Below, piece by piece: positions 1-14,400 of a DNA stretch of 64,000 nt. The translations under genes and the position numbers were made by a program. Origin of the DNA: Phoronis australis (Eukaryota; Phoronida; Phoronidae); assembly GCA_002633005.1 (NCBI GenBank), contig NMRA01000250.1, positions 205,895 to 269,894 on the forward strand, given 5' to 3'. A model generated the notes under the pieces. That model ran no database searches. It was not told where the DNA came from and worked only from the letters and a program-made list of their open reading frames with translations. Positions within the stretch are counted from its first letter, which is position 1. Every line of letters starts with the position of its first letter.

Positions 1-262
1 TAGGTGCCTACATACCAAATTTCATGAAAATCCGTTCAGGACTTTTGAAGATACAAAGGTAAGCGTAAAAAACTAAAATTGCCACTAGGGGGCACACCGG
101 TAGTCGGATCCGTCCGAAAGTTCGCACATGCCGTCCCATTCATGAATGGAACATATGTGCCAAATTTCATGAACGTATGTCAAAGGGTTTTGGAGATAGA
201 GCAGCGGACGCCAGACGCCGGACGCCGCCCGGACGGACGGAGATGACGTATGTGGGCGCATA
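1..262 (-). repeat. Interspersed repeat fragment (same family as 40137)
   Basis: The reverse complement of this stretch matches 40141-40430, including the (CCGT)n tract, gaatggaacatatgtgcc and the gccactagggggcac motif. It is truncated by the window edge. Confidence 0.9.
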
Positions 263-647
263 AAAATGGATGACAGAATTCATGTGAAATACTGCATCTT
301 GATTTTCACTCAGGGCAGAACTAATGATGAGCGATGGGCGATGTAAATTCTTATATGTATCAGCGACTGCAAATACCCATAACATGAGTTACGTACTTGA
401 GAGAAGCCGTTTTTAATTGATGCTATGGTCAACAAATGACGTCACAAAATGACTGAATCATGCTGGGCACAAAATCAGCCTTAAAGTCGCTTCATGAGAC
501 TATGAATTTGGATTCATTTTTTGGTGGCGGCCAGCAAGATGGATTTGACCAACAGTAAGTCGGAAGTACTTTACTAAGAGTTGAGTGTCACTAACAGTCA
601 TTACTATTATGTAACAGGTCACCATTAATTAATAAAAAAATAATTGC

Positions 648-874
648 AGGCAGTCTGGTATGTGTTGTACCAGACATGCGCAGGCCACTCCTGTGGGTCC
701 ATTCCACTGATCATTTGGAACCATTTTCATGCTTTATTAATATATAATTAAAACCGAGCTGAGGAGCTAGACATCTGACTCAAGGTCTAGTAGGATGCCC
801 AGTGGGACTCAAACCCATGACCTTGAGTACAAAGGAAGCAGCCACCTATCCTAGTGGTCCACACTGCCTCCTCA
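648..874 (-). mobile_element. tRNA-derived SINE copy 1
   Basis: On the minus strand a tRNA-like head carries an A-box-like gtggaccactagg and a B box gggtttgagtccca. A shared body follows (ctagctcctcagctcggttt, gatcagtg, ctggtacaacacata). The same body recurs at 16076 and 46465. Confidence 0.85.
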
Positions 875-1629
875 AAGGTCAACATTCCTTCATATACAGT
901 AAAATCTCACCAATTTATGTTGAACAAGAAATAAGTAGCACCGAGTACATGAATGAACAATTTCAAGCTACACATCGTGGCCACCATCACAGAAATTGTG
1001 GGCATTCACAATTATTAAAAGGTTTTAAAATAAAAAACATCAATTTTATCAATTATTTATGTCCCAAATTGGTGAGATTCCACCGCACCCAGGCATTGAT
1101 TGTGTGTGCATCCCTTGACACTATTATAAAGTGGTCTGAATTGTGTCTTTCAATCTGTAATCTGATGTTCTGTTGGAGTAAAAGTCATAAAGCACTGTCT
1201 TAATACTCTCAGTAACTTTCTGTTGACTTCTGCATAAATAGCATCTACCGGGCTCGAAAGTACAAGTGGGAAATGTAAAATTTGAGTAGAAAATTGGCCT
1301 CACTTGTATGGGCACTGGATGTTTGGCATTGTTTTTTTTTTGAATGCCACTTTGTATGAGCATAAATTCGGAAATATGAGCGCAAAATACACCGTAACTC
1401 GTATTTTCGAGTGGAGATTTTCGCCTATGTCGGCCACTGATATTCTGTGACAATGTTGTCACTGCATTAAAGCTACCAGAATGCACAAAGGACGCTTCAA
1501 TGAAAATTGTTTGAAAACAAAAGGGTTGCAGTTAGTGCTGACCTATTCCCAAATGCTATGTGTCAGCTCTGTAGAACAGAAGACAGTTTTATGTTTGCCA
1601 ACAATAAATGGAGCAGTTCCAAGTACAGC

Positions 1630-1690
1630 AACACACACCCACACCCACACCCACACCCACACCCACACACACACACACACACATTATATA
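1630..1690 (+). repeat. CA/CCCACA microsatellite
   Basis: A run of cacacccacacc units passing into (CA)n and then (TA)n. It lies outside any coding exon. Confidence 0.97.
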
Positions 1691-1844
1691 TATATTTCCT
1701 GGATTTGCATTTTATGATATGTTTTAACGTCACCATGTCTCATCAGTATGACCAAGCGACAAGTCATATACTCGGAAAGTTTCAGCAAGTAAATGGAAAT
1801 GACGGAATGAGAGTCAAATTGAGCTAAGTCAGTTTCTTGGAATA

Positions 1845-2120
1845 GGCCTCACACTTATACCAGTGAATGGGCCTCACGTTTATACTGGTGAATGGGCCCC
1901 ACGTTTATACCAGTGAATGAGTCCCACATTTATACTGGTGAATAGGCCCACGTTTATACCGGTGAATGGACCACACGTTAATACCTGTGAATGGACCACA
2001 TGTTTATACCCGGTGAATGGGCCACACGTTTATACCAGTGAATGGGCCCCACGTTTACACCGGTGAAAGGGCCCCACGTTTATACCAGTGAATGGGCCCC
2101 ACGTTTATGCCAGTGAATGG
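1845..2120 (+). repeat. 25-bp minisatellite
   Basis: About eleven copies of a 25-base unit containing ccacgtttataccagtgaat, starting every 25 bases (gtgaat at 1863, 1888, 1913). Units vary between accagtg, actggtg and accggtg. Confidence 0.95.
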
Positions 2121-2318
2121 CAGCTATGAATTAAAAGTGCTGTAACAATTTTTTGGTAGAGCATAGGTTTATAGTAGCTTAAGTAGCCAACAGAGTTAGT
2201 TCCAACTGAAGGTTACTTAATGTACCGAGCTACAGGGGGAGGGGTCAGGGGTCAACTACTCAACCTCAAAGCATGACCAGTTAGAAAAGATGAGTGTAAC
2301 GTATGACATGAAACTGAC

Positions 2319-2420
2319 CTCTTTTTCCCTCCTCTTCTTCTCTCTGTACTCCTCAAGTTTTGCCTTCTTCTGCTCGGCTTCAAGTCTAGCTCTCTCTTCC
2401 TCTTCAGCCTTAAGTTTTGC
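2319..2420 (-). CDS. CCDC191: CCDC191 exon p (last visible)
   Basis: Thirty-four codons, phase 0 to 0: AKLKAEEEERARLEAEQKKA, then KLEEYREKKRREKE. Acceptor ttccactttcag, donor GAG/gtcagt. No further coding exon or stop is recognisable between here and base 1, so the gene runs off the left edge. Confidence 0.85.
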
Positions 2421-5400
2421 CTGAAAGTGGAAGTCTCAGCTAAAGCAGGCTGATCACGCAAGGCCCATAGCCAGCTATTTAGAAGAAGGTCCCTATTTGA
2501 AGATTTGTAAGTTGGAACCTTTATCTCACTGGACAACACACAGAGTCTTCATAAGACACAAATCACACAAGGCCCATAGCCAGCTATTCAGAAGGTTCCC
2601 ATTTGGGTAATTGGAACCTTTATGAGTTGCCAGATAACACACTGGGTACTCTAGCTATTTTGAAGGTTCGACCAATTGAGAAAATCATACTCAACATTAC
2701 AGATCAGTAAAAAATACTGTCTAGTCTTATGTGTGTTTTTGGCAACAGTCTAATATAATGTGCCTGCATTTTGAGAACCAGTTTGATGCTTGATAATCAC
2801 AAAAAGAAAACTGGTTCTCAAAATGCAAGCATGTTATACCAGACTATTACCTGTTTTGTAATTGATACAGCTGATAAAACAATGCACTTTGTACATGTCA
2901 TTCAAATAGCTCCGTATCTTAAAAGTCACTTTTGATAAAATACCTCTCCTCATTCTCGTTGAAATTGAGAAGAGGAAGCTTTTAAGCAGAACAGAGAAGA
3001 AATTAACATATTTTAATTAGGAAAATAATGAAGTTTAAGCGAGACCAAAATGAAACTTGACATACATTATACAGAAAAATGACATGGACATAAATCCTCA
3101 ATAATTTCATGTTAAACTTTTTACCTGAACTATTGAAACAAACAAATCAGATAATAAAAATGAAAAATTACCAGCTTCTCTTCATCCGCTTGTCGCCTCC
3201 TAGCCTCTCTTTCAGCCTTCATCCGTGCCCGTTCCGCAGCACGCTCTTCCATTCCTAATGGCAAGTAATATTAAAACGATACAACCCCATAGACTTATTG
3301 GAGCCCCAACTCTGTAAATTCCCAATTCAGCATAAGACCTGCTTCGACCACCAGTACTATAAAATAGTTTCACTATAGGTCTCGACATCACTAATCACTA
3401 GCGCCATCATGTGTGATGGCAAGTATTACTTCAGGCTAATATGTGGACTTCTCAAAAACTGGAAGTTGAGTTGTGTACAGTAGGAGCGTCCTCTAGTAGT
3501 TTCATAGGAAAATATCAGAGTTAAGAATCTGTTGTCTATGATAAATGGTAACACCAAATGAACATAACTGCTCAAGTTAGATTAAGTACAATTTATACAT
3601 AATATGATTAGGCAACGCAGGTACTTTTCTCAGACACCAAAAATGCAACAGCAACGTAAAGCATAGAATTCCAGAGTGCACTACAAAGGGTATGATTCTA
3701 AGGGTACCTTTCAAGGTAGAAAGAGACAACGATTTGACCACAAGAGGTAGCTGCAACAGTTATAATTGACAAAAATGTGTTGGTACCTCCTAACTCCCCG
3801 TATTGTGCCACCAAGAAGACTATGACAGGAAGTGTAACTTTCAAAATTTAATAAGAGCCACACAGAGTATCAATATGTGTCCCCTTGATACACTACAAAG
3901 CTTAAGATGAAAGCTTCAATGGTTGCTCAATATTTCAAATCATTCCCAACAGAGAAAAAGGGGACTGCAGCACTAGCTGGCAGCAAAATCTGCCATGTCT
4001 TCAGGATAATTTGAAAATTCTGCACAGAAAGTGCAAACACATCACCCACCTTTGACGAAAGTTGACTGCTTACTGTCTTTGGACACAGTTGACTGCTGCG
4101 ACACAGAGGAGCGAGCAGTATTGACAGCCGACGGATCAGACCTACGACGTGCAAAGAATGGGACGGTACAGTTTGTAATAAGCAAGGTAAATTATCAAGT
4201 CAGTAACCCATGATATGGATTAGTTTACTAAAAATCCTCACTACATTACATAAGAGAAACAGAAATCAGCTCATAAAGTGCCAGACGAGTATACCTGGTT
4301 TGAATGACTAGTAATTTTTGTGTTGTGGTCTACAATGCTTGACATCTTTAGTGAAAACTAAGCAATTTTACAGAAACGTCAGTGGCATTTTAAAGCCCCT
4401 AATTGTTTTTTAGGTGACTTGGTGTAGTATTTCTGTGACAGGGTGTCATGATAAAGAATGAAAAGTAAACAACTTTTGACTTCTTTCTTTATTATCATGA
4501 TTATAGCTAATAAAATCATGGCGAAAAGCATAGTTGGTTCTGGGCTGCATTTTTTTTTTAAATACCCAGTTGGTGGCGCAGTAATTGTTTAGTTACTGGT
4601 GCAGCAGTTTTTTTAGTTGCCAACATTATGCAAGAAAAATGATGTGGGATTTGTGTTTGTGCTCTATAATTTGGGGCAAATCATAGCATTTTAAAACTTG
4701 CTTACTCTTGTTTACACAGGTCGGTGCAGCTTCTCAAAACAATGAAACCTTGGCGGCTGGATGCATTTTTAGTCAGCAACCACAGGTGCTCAAATCAGTC
4801 GTAGTAAAGATCAGAGCCAACTTAACTTTTTAGCCTGACCAATCTGAGGAATGTTCAATATTCACACACTGGCTGCAAGTAACAGGACCTAGATATCTCA
4901 ATACACTCTACAAGAATCTGCATCCAAATCATTCAAGAGAACTGAGTTCATAAACACCAGACACTCACCGGACAGACGATGCTGTACTCCTAGCTGACAA
5001 GTTTCCAGCGGTGGATGGTTTATCTTTACTAATTTTTGACTGACTAGAATGTAGTGGGACTGTTGTCACTGGCATGTTGTCGATATGTTTCTGCAGCAGC
5101 TGGAATTAATATCAGCCAATGTAGCAAACGATCTCCTTTACAAGCTAAGAATAATCAGACAAAATGACCCAGAATTTCACCCCATTACGATTAACCACAA
5201 GACTAAAAAAGTGGAGTTCTCCGTCATAATAACTGAGTGCAAGTGGATTTCACCACCATTTGGAATGATAACTCACAAGTCGACTGGTCAACACCTATCA
5301 TGACTGGGAAATGTTAGCCAAGTTTGGACATTTTCTATGGCTTTACACAACCTTAAATGCTCAAAGACACAACTACATGATGGGATCCAACTCATGACAT

Positions 5401-8400
5401 TCCGTTAACACCCCACTATGTTAATCACTGAGCCACAGGTGCTAGACCACATATATGGAATATTTAATGTCAATTTAGACAATTTCTAATAAGAAAACCG
5501 AGCATGTCTTAAAAATGACAGGGAACTGAACAGTTGTTTTCTCTCAGCATTTTTGTTTACATTCTAGCTAAAAAAAACAATTAGGTAGACATATTAGTGT
5601 TTACGGATACTTACTCAAAATAAATGTAGGCAACTGCCAAATTTCTGTCCAATTACAACTTTGACAATCAATTTTTGTCCAACTTAAACCCTCACCTCTA
5701 CTATATGTCCAATCACAATTACACTGACCTCAATTTTCTGTCCAATGACAACACTGACCTCAACTTTCTGACCAATTACAACACTGACCTCAACTTTCTG
5801 GCCAATCACAGTACTGACCTGCTGCTGTTCTGCCTGCTGCTTTAACACCTGCTGCTGCTGGTTGAAGATCAAGTCCTCAATCATTCTTTGCTGCTCGCGA
5901 ATTTTCTTCTGCTGCTCTGACAAAATCTTCTGCTGAGCCTTCTGTCTATGTTCAAATGTGTTTGGCACAAACGGAGTTTTCTCCCATGGTTTCTCATCCT
6001 CCGTCTCCTCTCCTTCATTGCCAATGGCTACATCAAAAGCATCAACGGGAGGGGCATCGCCACCGGCGACATTCTTCATGGATGGGTGAGCAATTTGCTC
6101 TTTGCTGAGTTTCACGTGCTTCTTTGTCACCTGCCAAGGCTCTGTGGGTTTACGGAGTTGTTTACTTGACGCGTTGTTGGTTCGGCTGGATGCACTGGAT
6201 AGCTTTTTAGAAGGTTGGGCAAACAACTCATCCTGAATAATGTAAATTGAAGCAGCTTACTTAACTGTAGCATGGCATTGTTATAATTTGGGGGATTTCA
6301 TCTACTGCAAACTTAATCAGTTAGCGTCGCTGCTGTCATTTTTCAAATACATTGTGGGACAGTTGTTGACTTGTAAACATCTGGTTTCCCAATGTTCAGC
6401 CGTCCCTGTTGACAATTTAGGTTTAGTAGTTACTGTGAGTTCAATACCTAGAGAATGGATGCTTCATTTTATTTCAAACAAACCCCAAAGCAGTGGCTAC
6501 ATTTTTGTACATTTTATCAGGGAGGGGGACGGAATTGACAATTTGTAAACATAACAGTTGCGATGGCAAATGATGCATAACATTCAGCTTGTCAAATGAT
6601 GTTACAATCATTAAAGAAACCTTTACCACTTTGGTCCTAGCTGATGCTGTTTCCTTCCTCGCTGAATGCATTGATCCCTCACCACCCGTATTACTATGAC
6701 TGGTCCACAATCGGCCGCTGGCAGCTGCCTCCAGGAAGTCGGACATCTTGTTACGTGTCTTACTCGTCTCCTCCATGATTTCCACGTGAGTCTGTTGTCG
6801 TTGAACCCACGCACGCCACGACTGGAAGTACTGGTTGAGTAGTTTAAGTCTCACGTGATCCTCGGCCATTTGATTCAACCTAAGGAAGAAATGTTTGATG
6901 AGCTCTAAGCCTGCCCTCTGCGAACAAACTTAATACAGGAAAAGGCCTCTTATCCCACCAGTCCACACGGCCTCCTCTCAAGTGTTACTGAACTGTCAGT
7001 TAATCTCATGCTCAGTTACCGCTTCTAAGTTGTGCAAGGAGCAAGTTGATACCAATTTTGTAACAGTTAGTGGTCGAAGATATCTTTTTTGACAGCGGGG
7101 ATGTTCATAGCAGGTCCCATGCAGCGTTAGTTATGTCAGTCAGAAGACACAAATTTCAAAACTCAAATAAGTCAAGTAAGAAGTCTAATTTGATAAAGGG
7201 CTTGCAGCCTTGAAAACACCACACGCTCATTGGCACTATTTGATCAACTGCTATATGTATTTTGTATAATCAGCAAAGGGTCCAGTTTCAAGCATGTGTT
7301 ACACGCCATTTCATAAGAAAAATTTTGAGACCTAATTTGCACCTGAAATAAGAGGCCAAACTTTGATTTATTTTTTTCCGAGAGTGGAACAGAAGGAAAA
7401 GTACTTTCAATTCATGAATGTTTTGGGGATAAAATGAAAAAATTAACGTTGAGGAACTTAAAATTTACTTGGTGTTCTAAATGAAGCAAGGGACCATCCC
7501 ATAGAACTACCTGTATTCAGGAAACTGGGTCCTTTATTACACAAATGCCTCTTATCTATTTCTTCTTCCAATCTATACAGATGTCAAACATAGGGACATT
7601 ACTTGCTGAGTATTGAATTGCCCATTGAATAAGATGCTCAACAACATTTTATTTGTTAGTTTCGAAAATCAAAGTAACAGCCAGTGCTCAAATTTGATTG
7701 CGTATTTGCGGTTGACGTGATTTTATGATGAGTACAATGTCCTTAATACACATGTAGCTCTCAGTCAAACAAATCAACAATTAACTCTCCTCGTACAGAC
7801 AGAACAACCGGGCAAGACCTCTGACTGGTGCTCAGTGATGACTTCCAGCTTACAAACCAATCAGATGTCTTTGTTGGTTGACTCTGCGAAACCAGTGAAG
7901 TAAATCAAGAGCAACCTTTGAAGCTCTTCCCTCTGACCTTGAGAGGGTTTGCAGAAACTTTAACTCCTGACTACCATATCTGGATAGATACAATACAAGT
8001 ATGCAGTGTTGCGCTTTAGCATTAAAACTGCCCACTTTGAAACCCTGTATCTCTTCATTTTTGCTGAAGCGGGTCCCCACAAGCGCAGTAGTCTTTCAAC
8101 CAAATTTGAATTCTGAATAGCTATTAAATATTAAATAAAAATATTGCTGCTCACCTGTGCATATACTTGACTTGCACCTGGTGTTCGATGTCCTCCCGCT
8201 GTAGCCTACGAGAACGCGTGTACGCTTTCCAGGCATTCCACGCTCTTAGTAGACATCTCCAGTCAAGGATGGCCTGAGCCTTACCCATTTTAACCCGCTT
8301 CTCCAGAACGAGGTCGTACCAGGCGGAGAAGTGTCTCTGGAGGATCTGTTGAGAGAACAACACGATTTGAGAATATATTACAATGCACAACTACCAAGTT

Positions 8401-11400
8401 GTCTCCTTGGAGGGATACGCCCTTTGACTACGTATTCAGGAGCACCCTTTTGAATACCGTAATCAGACATGTCGACATCATGGCGCCTAATTTTGTAAAT
8501 TGCAATAAGGATTGATATTGACATCGACTACTAACGTGGCACTAAATTCTAATTACAGAGTGGCTTGGTCACGTGACTAACTTTCCTGTTAACTCCCCTT
8601 CATATCTGACAATGAAGAAAGGCTACTCTGAAGATCAATTCGGCTTTCGCCCAGCCGTCATGACGGGGAATTCATTTTGTCAGAACACTTCTGGTGTGTA
8701 CTGTACGTGCCACCGAGAGAAGGAATCATGGTAGACATGTGAGACTTTGTTTTTCATTTTTTTCATCAAAATAAATTGTTCTCATTGTACTACATCATAA
8801 CAACAACCAGAAAATCTTTTTTAAGAAATTGTGTTTTTCTCCAAAATAAGCTTACCATGATCTCAAAGTGGTTTCAGAGAGTTTGTTTTGAATGACTGTT
8901 TTGCATTTTGGATCCTTAGACTATTAAAACTTACTATCAAATGAGTTCTGAAGTCCAAACGTGCTAAATTAACAGCTGAAAAAGAAAAAAGGTAAAACTA
9001 CCCATAAACCAGTGACTAACCTGTAAACGATGTGCTGCCTCTTTTGTCTGCACGACTTCCATAGCTTTCAGCAGATTTCTGCGTTTACGTTCTTCACGCT
9101 GAATCTCTTTAGTTGGCAAACTTGTGTCAGAAAATGTGGCTGTATGTTCACTCCTACAGTGAATTAGTAGAAAAAATACATCTAAAGCTTATCTATCAGC
9201 AACAGTAGTCCGAATGGTTATTTTCAAAATGGCAGTGCAGATCCAAGGTCATGATTCATGAGTAGGAACAAACTACTTCTTGACGGTTACGTAAATGTGC
9301 CTCTGTCGTCAGTAGCACTTCCAGACTGTTTCATTAAATAACATTTCAGACTCAACTCAAGACAGAAACTTTGATTCACCCTCCCATTTCACTCTTCGTG
9401 AATTAACTTTTTGCCATGTAATTGTTACCAGGTAATAGTTTATAATAAATATTTAATGAATCAAAATTACCCTCCACTATGAAGTTTGGGTATATTTTTA
9501 AGATGCTTTTACTTTTGCTGAGGTGAGATGAAATTATTTTTCAGAAACTGTTTCACAGCTGACATGAATGAATTCATATCAGGCTAATAATAAACTATCA
9601 TCATACAGCATTTCATACTTGGAAAACGTCTTTTGATCATTTATCATTGCTGTGGGATAAGAAATCATTAAATTATCAGAGTTGATGACAAACCTTGTAT
9701 GAACTGTTAATGTCATCTTTTCAAAGCAAAAAAAATTACTTAGGATAGCAAACAACAAATCACCTGTCAGAAGGGGGACCCCATGCTGTTCTGGGTGAGC
9801 TGTTCATTGATAACACATCACTTCTCTGGGTCAACAAATTGTCTTGATTTTGGCTGAGCACATTTGGTCGAACATTCTCCATGGATTCTTGCTTTTTTCT
9901 ACAATGACCCACACATATTTGAGGAGTACAATAAAAGAGCAAGGCAACAACAAATGATGATTATATTGCCACAAGCAATTCACAGTTTCAAAAAAACTGC
10001 ATAATATACAAGAAATCACATAATATTAAACATGCAAAAAAAATAAAACAGGTTTTAGATTTGGTTGATACACCTCTCAAGGTCCCACGGGACTATTAAA
10101 CGAGGGGAATGTTGACTGCAAAAAGATGACTGTATGACTAATGTTAAAAGAATACCCACCACAAGCCTAAATGACTCACTCATATATATTTTATGTAACA
10201 ACCAAACGGGGTCAAAAAACTTCTATTGAATTTTACAGTTATTAACTGGAAGGCATCGAGAAGAGATTTTGTGTGTTCTAGGGTTGCGCGTGAATAGTGG
10301 ACTTTCCATCACAATAATATCTCACAATTGGCATAACTTTAAACTCTGAAATCAATACCAGAGAGATATGGAGTAATAAACCCATACTCTAGAGGCCAAT
10401 GACGAACCTGTTCTCCAACCTATACTCAATCGTCTGTCAGTGTGGCTTAGTGGGACTCAAAAACACAATCTACAGATCAGGTGAAGGCTGCAATACCAAT
10501 GAGGGACACTGTCTTCACCCTGTATCATATAACTAACAAACCAGCTTCATTCTATACAGTGTTTACTTGCATCAATGTCTTATACAAGCATTGTGCACCA
10601 AGAAAGCCTGTGCGATGGTTTATGACAAATTAAGTCAGCCATGAAAACGACATGCTTTTTTGTTCAGAGTTTAGATTTCGAAAATAAGTTACTAAATGAA
10701 GACTTGTGTTGAAAGAATTTTACCGTTCTCTATCGATCCGTAGTCTTTCTTCCGCCATCTCCCTTCGTATCCTCGCCATTTCTTGTTGTATCAACTCTTC
10801 CTCTTGTTTCTTTTTGAGCTGTTTGTCTCTGTCCTCCTAAAAGACAAATTGAATAGCCATAATATCGTTTTCAACATCGCCACAGCTTTGCGTGCAAAGC
10901 TGGCATGACAATGTATATCGCAACCATTTTTAAGTCTGGTCAGCATACCCACTAATGAATATAAGTCTGAAAAGATTTCTGTCCCAACCGGGACTCAAAC
11001 CCACGACCTCCTCCTAACCGTGCAGATGCTCCAATCTACTGAACCATCAGGACCATCGGTCAAATACCAAGTGTTCAAACTGAAAGTGTGATGCTATCAC
11101 CAAGCTGCACAATGCAAGTACTGTGTGTCTGACCAGCTGAATAATCATGTTAGTTTCATTACCTGCTTCAGCCATAATTGTTAAAGTCTCAGGCAAATTG
11201 TTATGTACTGAGGCCATTGAGCACTCACCAGAACTGAAAAACGAGGGAACACAGCTTGCTTGGAGTGGTTGCCATTTTCGAAACTTACTCAATGCCACAG
11301 ACCTCCACTTTGAGGAATTGCCATGTTTCATAAAGCACAACATGCCCAATTGACCAAAAGAACTTCATAAAGGCAAAGTTTCACTTTAACGAGAATGAGA

Positions 11401-14400
11401 TGATGGTTACTGTGCGAAAGCAAATAAAACGTCAGAGATGATATCCAAGACAAAGTCATGAAAAATCTGGCTGACTGATTTAAATGAGTTTTCTTTACCT
11501 TCATAACAATTTGTTTAGCCTTAAGCTGAACTTCTTTCTGACGCTGTCTCTCCAACCGCTGTCTTTCTAATTCTTTCTCTCTCTTTTCCCTGTTTTCTTT
11601 GACCTACAGAACCAGTGCTAAATACATTATAATAGACTAACTCTTCCTCTTTGAATCCCTACCAGGACCTCAAACACTCATCAAATACAGCACTAGTGCA
11701 TTTTTGAATATATGGCAACCTTGCATACTAAGTCAGATCCAACCGAACTAAGACTTTATTTGAATAAGACACAATATGGCTTATGTGTTACCATGCTTTG
11801 TCAGAGTAAATGAACATCTAACTTTCCTGAGTTTTTAATGTATATCCTAAAACAACAGCAGAAAAACACTCATATTGTTTCTTGTTCATAAACTATTGGC
11901 ATTTTATTCAAATATTGTGGCCACTAACTGCTCTCAGGCAGGTCATCCAGATTAATGCTTTAACCCTTATCCTGCCCTAGGCAAGGTCAGCTGACATGCC
12001 AATTATCCTATTACAAGGTGTTGGGTGTATTCAATCCACTATGATAAATTGCAGCTGGGCTGGGCTAGGAGATTGCACGCAGCCCAGGACACTTGTAATT
12101 TTCATTCAGAAATTGTAAGAGCCCTGAAATGTTGTTTAGATATGTAAGCATGTGCATTTTGTAGATCACAGTTTCCTCTACATTTCTCTGATTTAAACCA
12201 TTTGGCTGTGATTACTAGTTTGGGAGATATTGGCAGGTTTGTGTGTGTAGACAGTCACATAGATTCATTACATGGCTGTAGCCAGATGTGAGAGGATGAC
12301 AGTGGATCAGTTTACTTTCACTAAGGCTATGATGAAGATTTACATAATTATAGTGATAATCTCCAATAAATTCTGGACAACTTTTACATTGGCATCTTTT
12401 CTGTGAAATTAACATTTCCCCTTCAAATTTCCAGTTTAAAGTTGTTAGGTCATCAGTCCCCGTGACCTTCTTAACAGCTTAGTGTACAACAGTAGTGATG
12501 ACCTAATTTGCTCAGCACACAGGGAAAGTAGTCTGAATAGAGGCTCAGCAGGATAAGGGTTAAATCACAGGAATAATTTTCTCCCACAGATAGCCATACA
12601 AAAACGGAGCCTGACCACTAATATTTGCCATTAGGCAGACTGTTCTAAACTGGAAAATGGTTCGACAGGTGATGCAATAATTTTCCGGATCTTCCTAGTC
12701 AGATCAGTTTTTAAAAGGACACTATACCCTGTTTTGATGATTTCAACCAATCCTCATTTTGTCACCTAATAATGCATCATTGCCGTCAACCTTCAAAGTT
12801 AAAGGCAGGAATCCTCTAAGAACTCATACTACCTGTCTCACAAATTGGATATTGTGGTCCTTGCTAGGTAGACTTTTCCCACAGTTGCTGTGAAATTCGT
12901 TAAAAGCCTAGGTCACTTTGAAAGGAGTTTTCGAATTTTCTTTCAAACTTTTGAGGGTTGTCGAGGGTTACAGAGCATCATTTTGTTTGATAGAGCTGGA
13001 TAGGAAAGTCGTTTCTGCTAATAGGCCAAAACCGGGTTTTGTATCATTCTAAATTTAAAGACAGCTGGAATCTCGTAAGTTTCACACATGTGGTTTGTCC
13101 ACCAGGTCAAGCCTTGAATAATGTACTTCCTTAGTACACATACTTTATCCATTACAAGCAAATTGTAAACTACAGACACACAACATTAACATGTCATTAT
13201 ACCAGGAACACATGATAATAACCACAAGGATACATACTCAGAAGATGGAATTATTTAACTTTATTAGCACCAAAATACAGGCTTGGTTGTGCTTTTGGTA
13301 ACAGATTTGCTAACAGAAAATGTGCCGGCGACATCATCATGGAATGAGGACCAATCATTTATTATGTGCTGAAATCAATTCTGTCCTCTTACTCAACATA
13401 AAGCTTTGTTTTCGTCAAACACTCGCCTAAACTGTCAGTTTATTTTGGTAAATCCCAATATGAAGAAATTTTAAATATGACAATTCTTAATTATTTAGCA
13501 CAAAATATGGTCGACAACTGCAATTCCATTTTGTAGTCTATCACTAACACGGTTTTGCGCTGTGCAGATGTCAACAACAATAGATTAAGTTTCCATTATT
13601 TGTAGAAAATGAATCAGCTTTTGAACTATTATATAATAGAAAAAATACAGATTTGACAATTATTTTCATTTGAAATAATTATTATTACTAAAACTAGACT
13701 CGTGTACAATATTTGTACAAAGTTAACAATTCAAATATTAATTAAAGATCACGTGTCCAGATACCATGTTTTCCGGCGCTTTCTGGGCTTAACTCTGATT
13801 CTTGTACGTTGCATTTTTCATCATAAACATCTAAAAAATATGGATTATCAAAACTCATATTGATTTTGCCTCAAGCAAAATGTTTTTAATACATTAAAAA
13901 CAATGTTTTACACAGTTAAGCGAATTCAGTGTCATTGTCTTAATTTAGTTAAAACAAGAAGTGGAGTTCTCCAAATTCACTATCTGTCACGCAACGGTGC
14001 TTCACATAGACATGCTTGCATTCACGTTATCGCTTGCATTTCTTATCATGCAAACGCCCCTATGCTGTTCTCAGTCTACTCAGCGCCACCGATAAAATAT
14101 CACGTTGTCAACTACTTTCATGTACTTGCCTTTTGATGTCGCATTTCCATTCTTAGTCTGGGATTTTCCTCTCTCACATCAACTCTTCTGAGATCACGAA
14201 TTTTTTCCTTGTGTATAACATCTTTGTCCATCATATTCTGTAGAATGTTGTTGACAATGTCTCCCTCGTCATCCTTTTCATAATCGTAGGCGTAAACTGC
14301 GAACACATCAAATTTGAAATAAAGCTGTTGAATGCTCTAAAGAATGATAACGGTAGATATTGTAACAATGGTGTTTTCAAGAGTAAGTATTGCAGTTAGC

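Noticed and set aside
1124-1486. 120-codon minus-strand frame as a possible 3' exon of CCDC191
   Set aside because: Not helical or similar to the family, and no acceptor in correct phase; left unassigned.
10978-11058. Possible tRNA gene
   Set aside because: A and B boxes are present but no complete cloverleaf or anticodon arm; better read as a SINE head.
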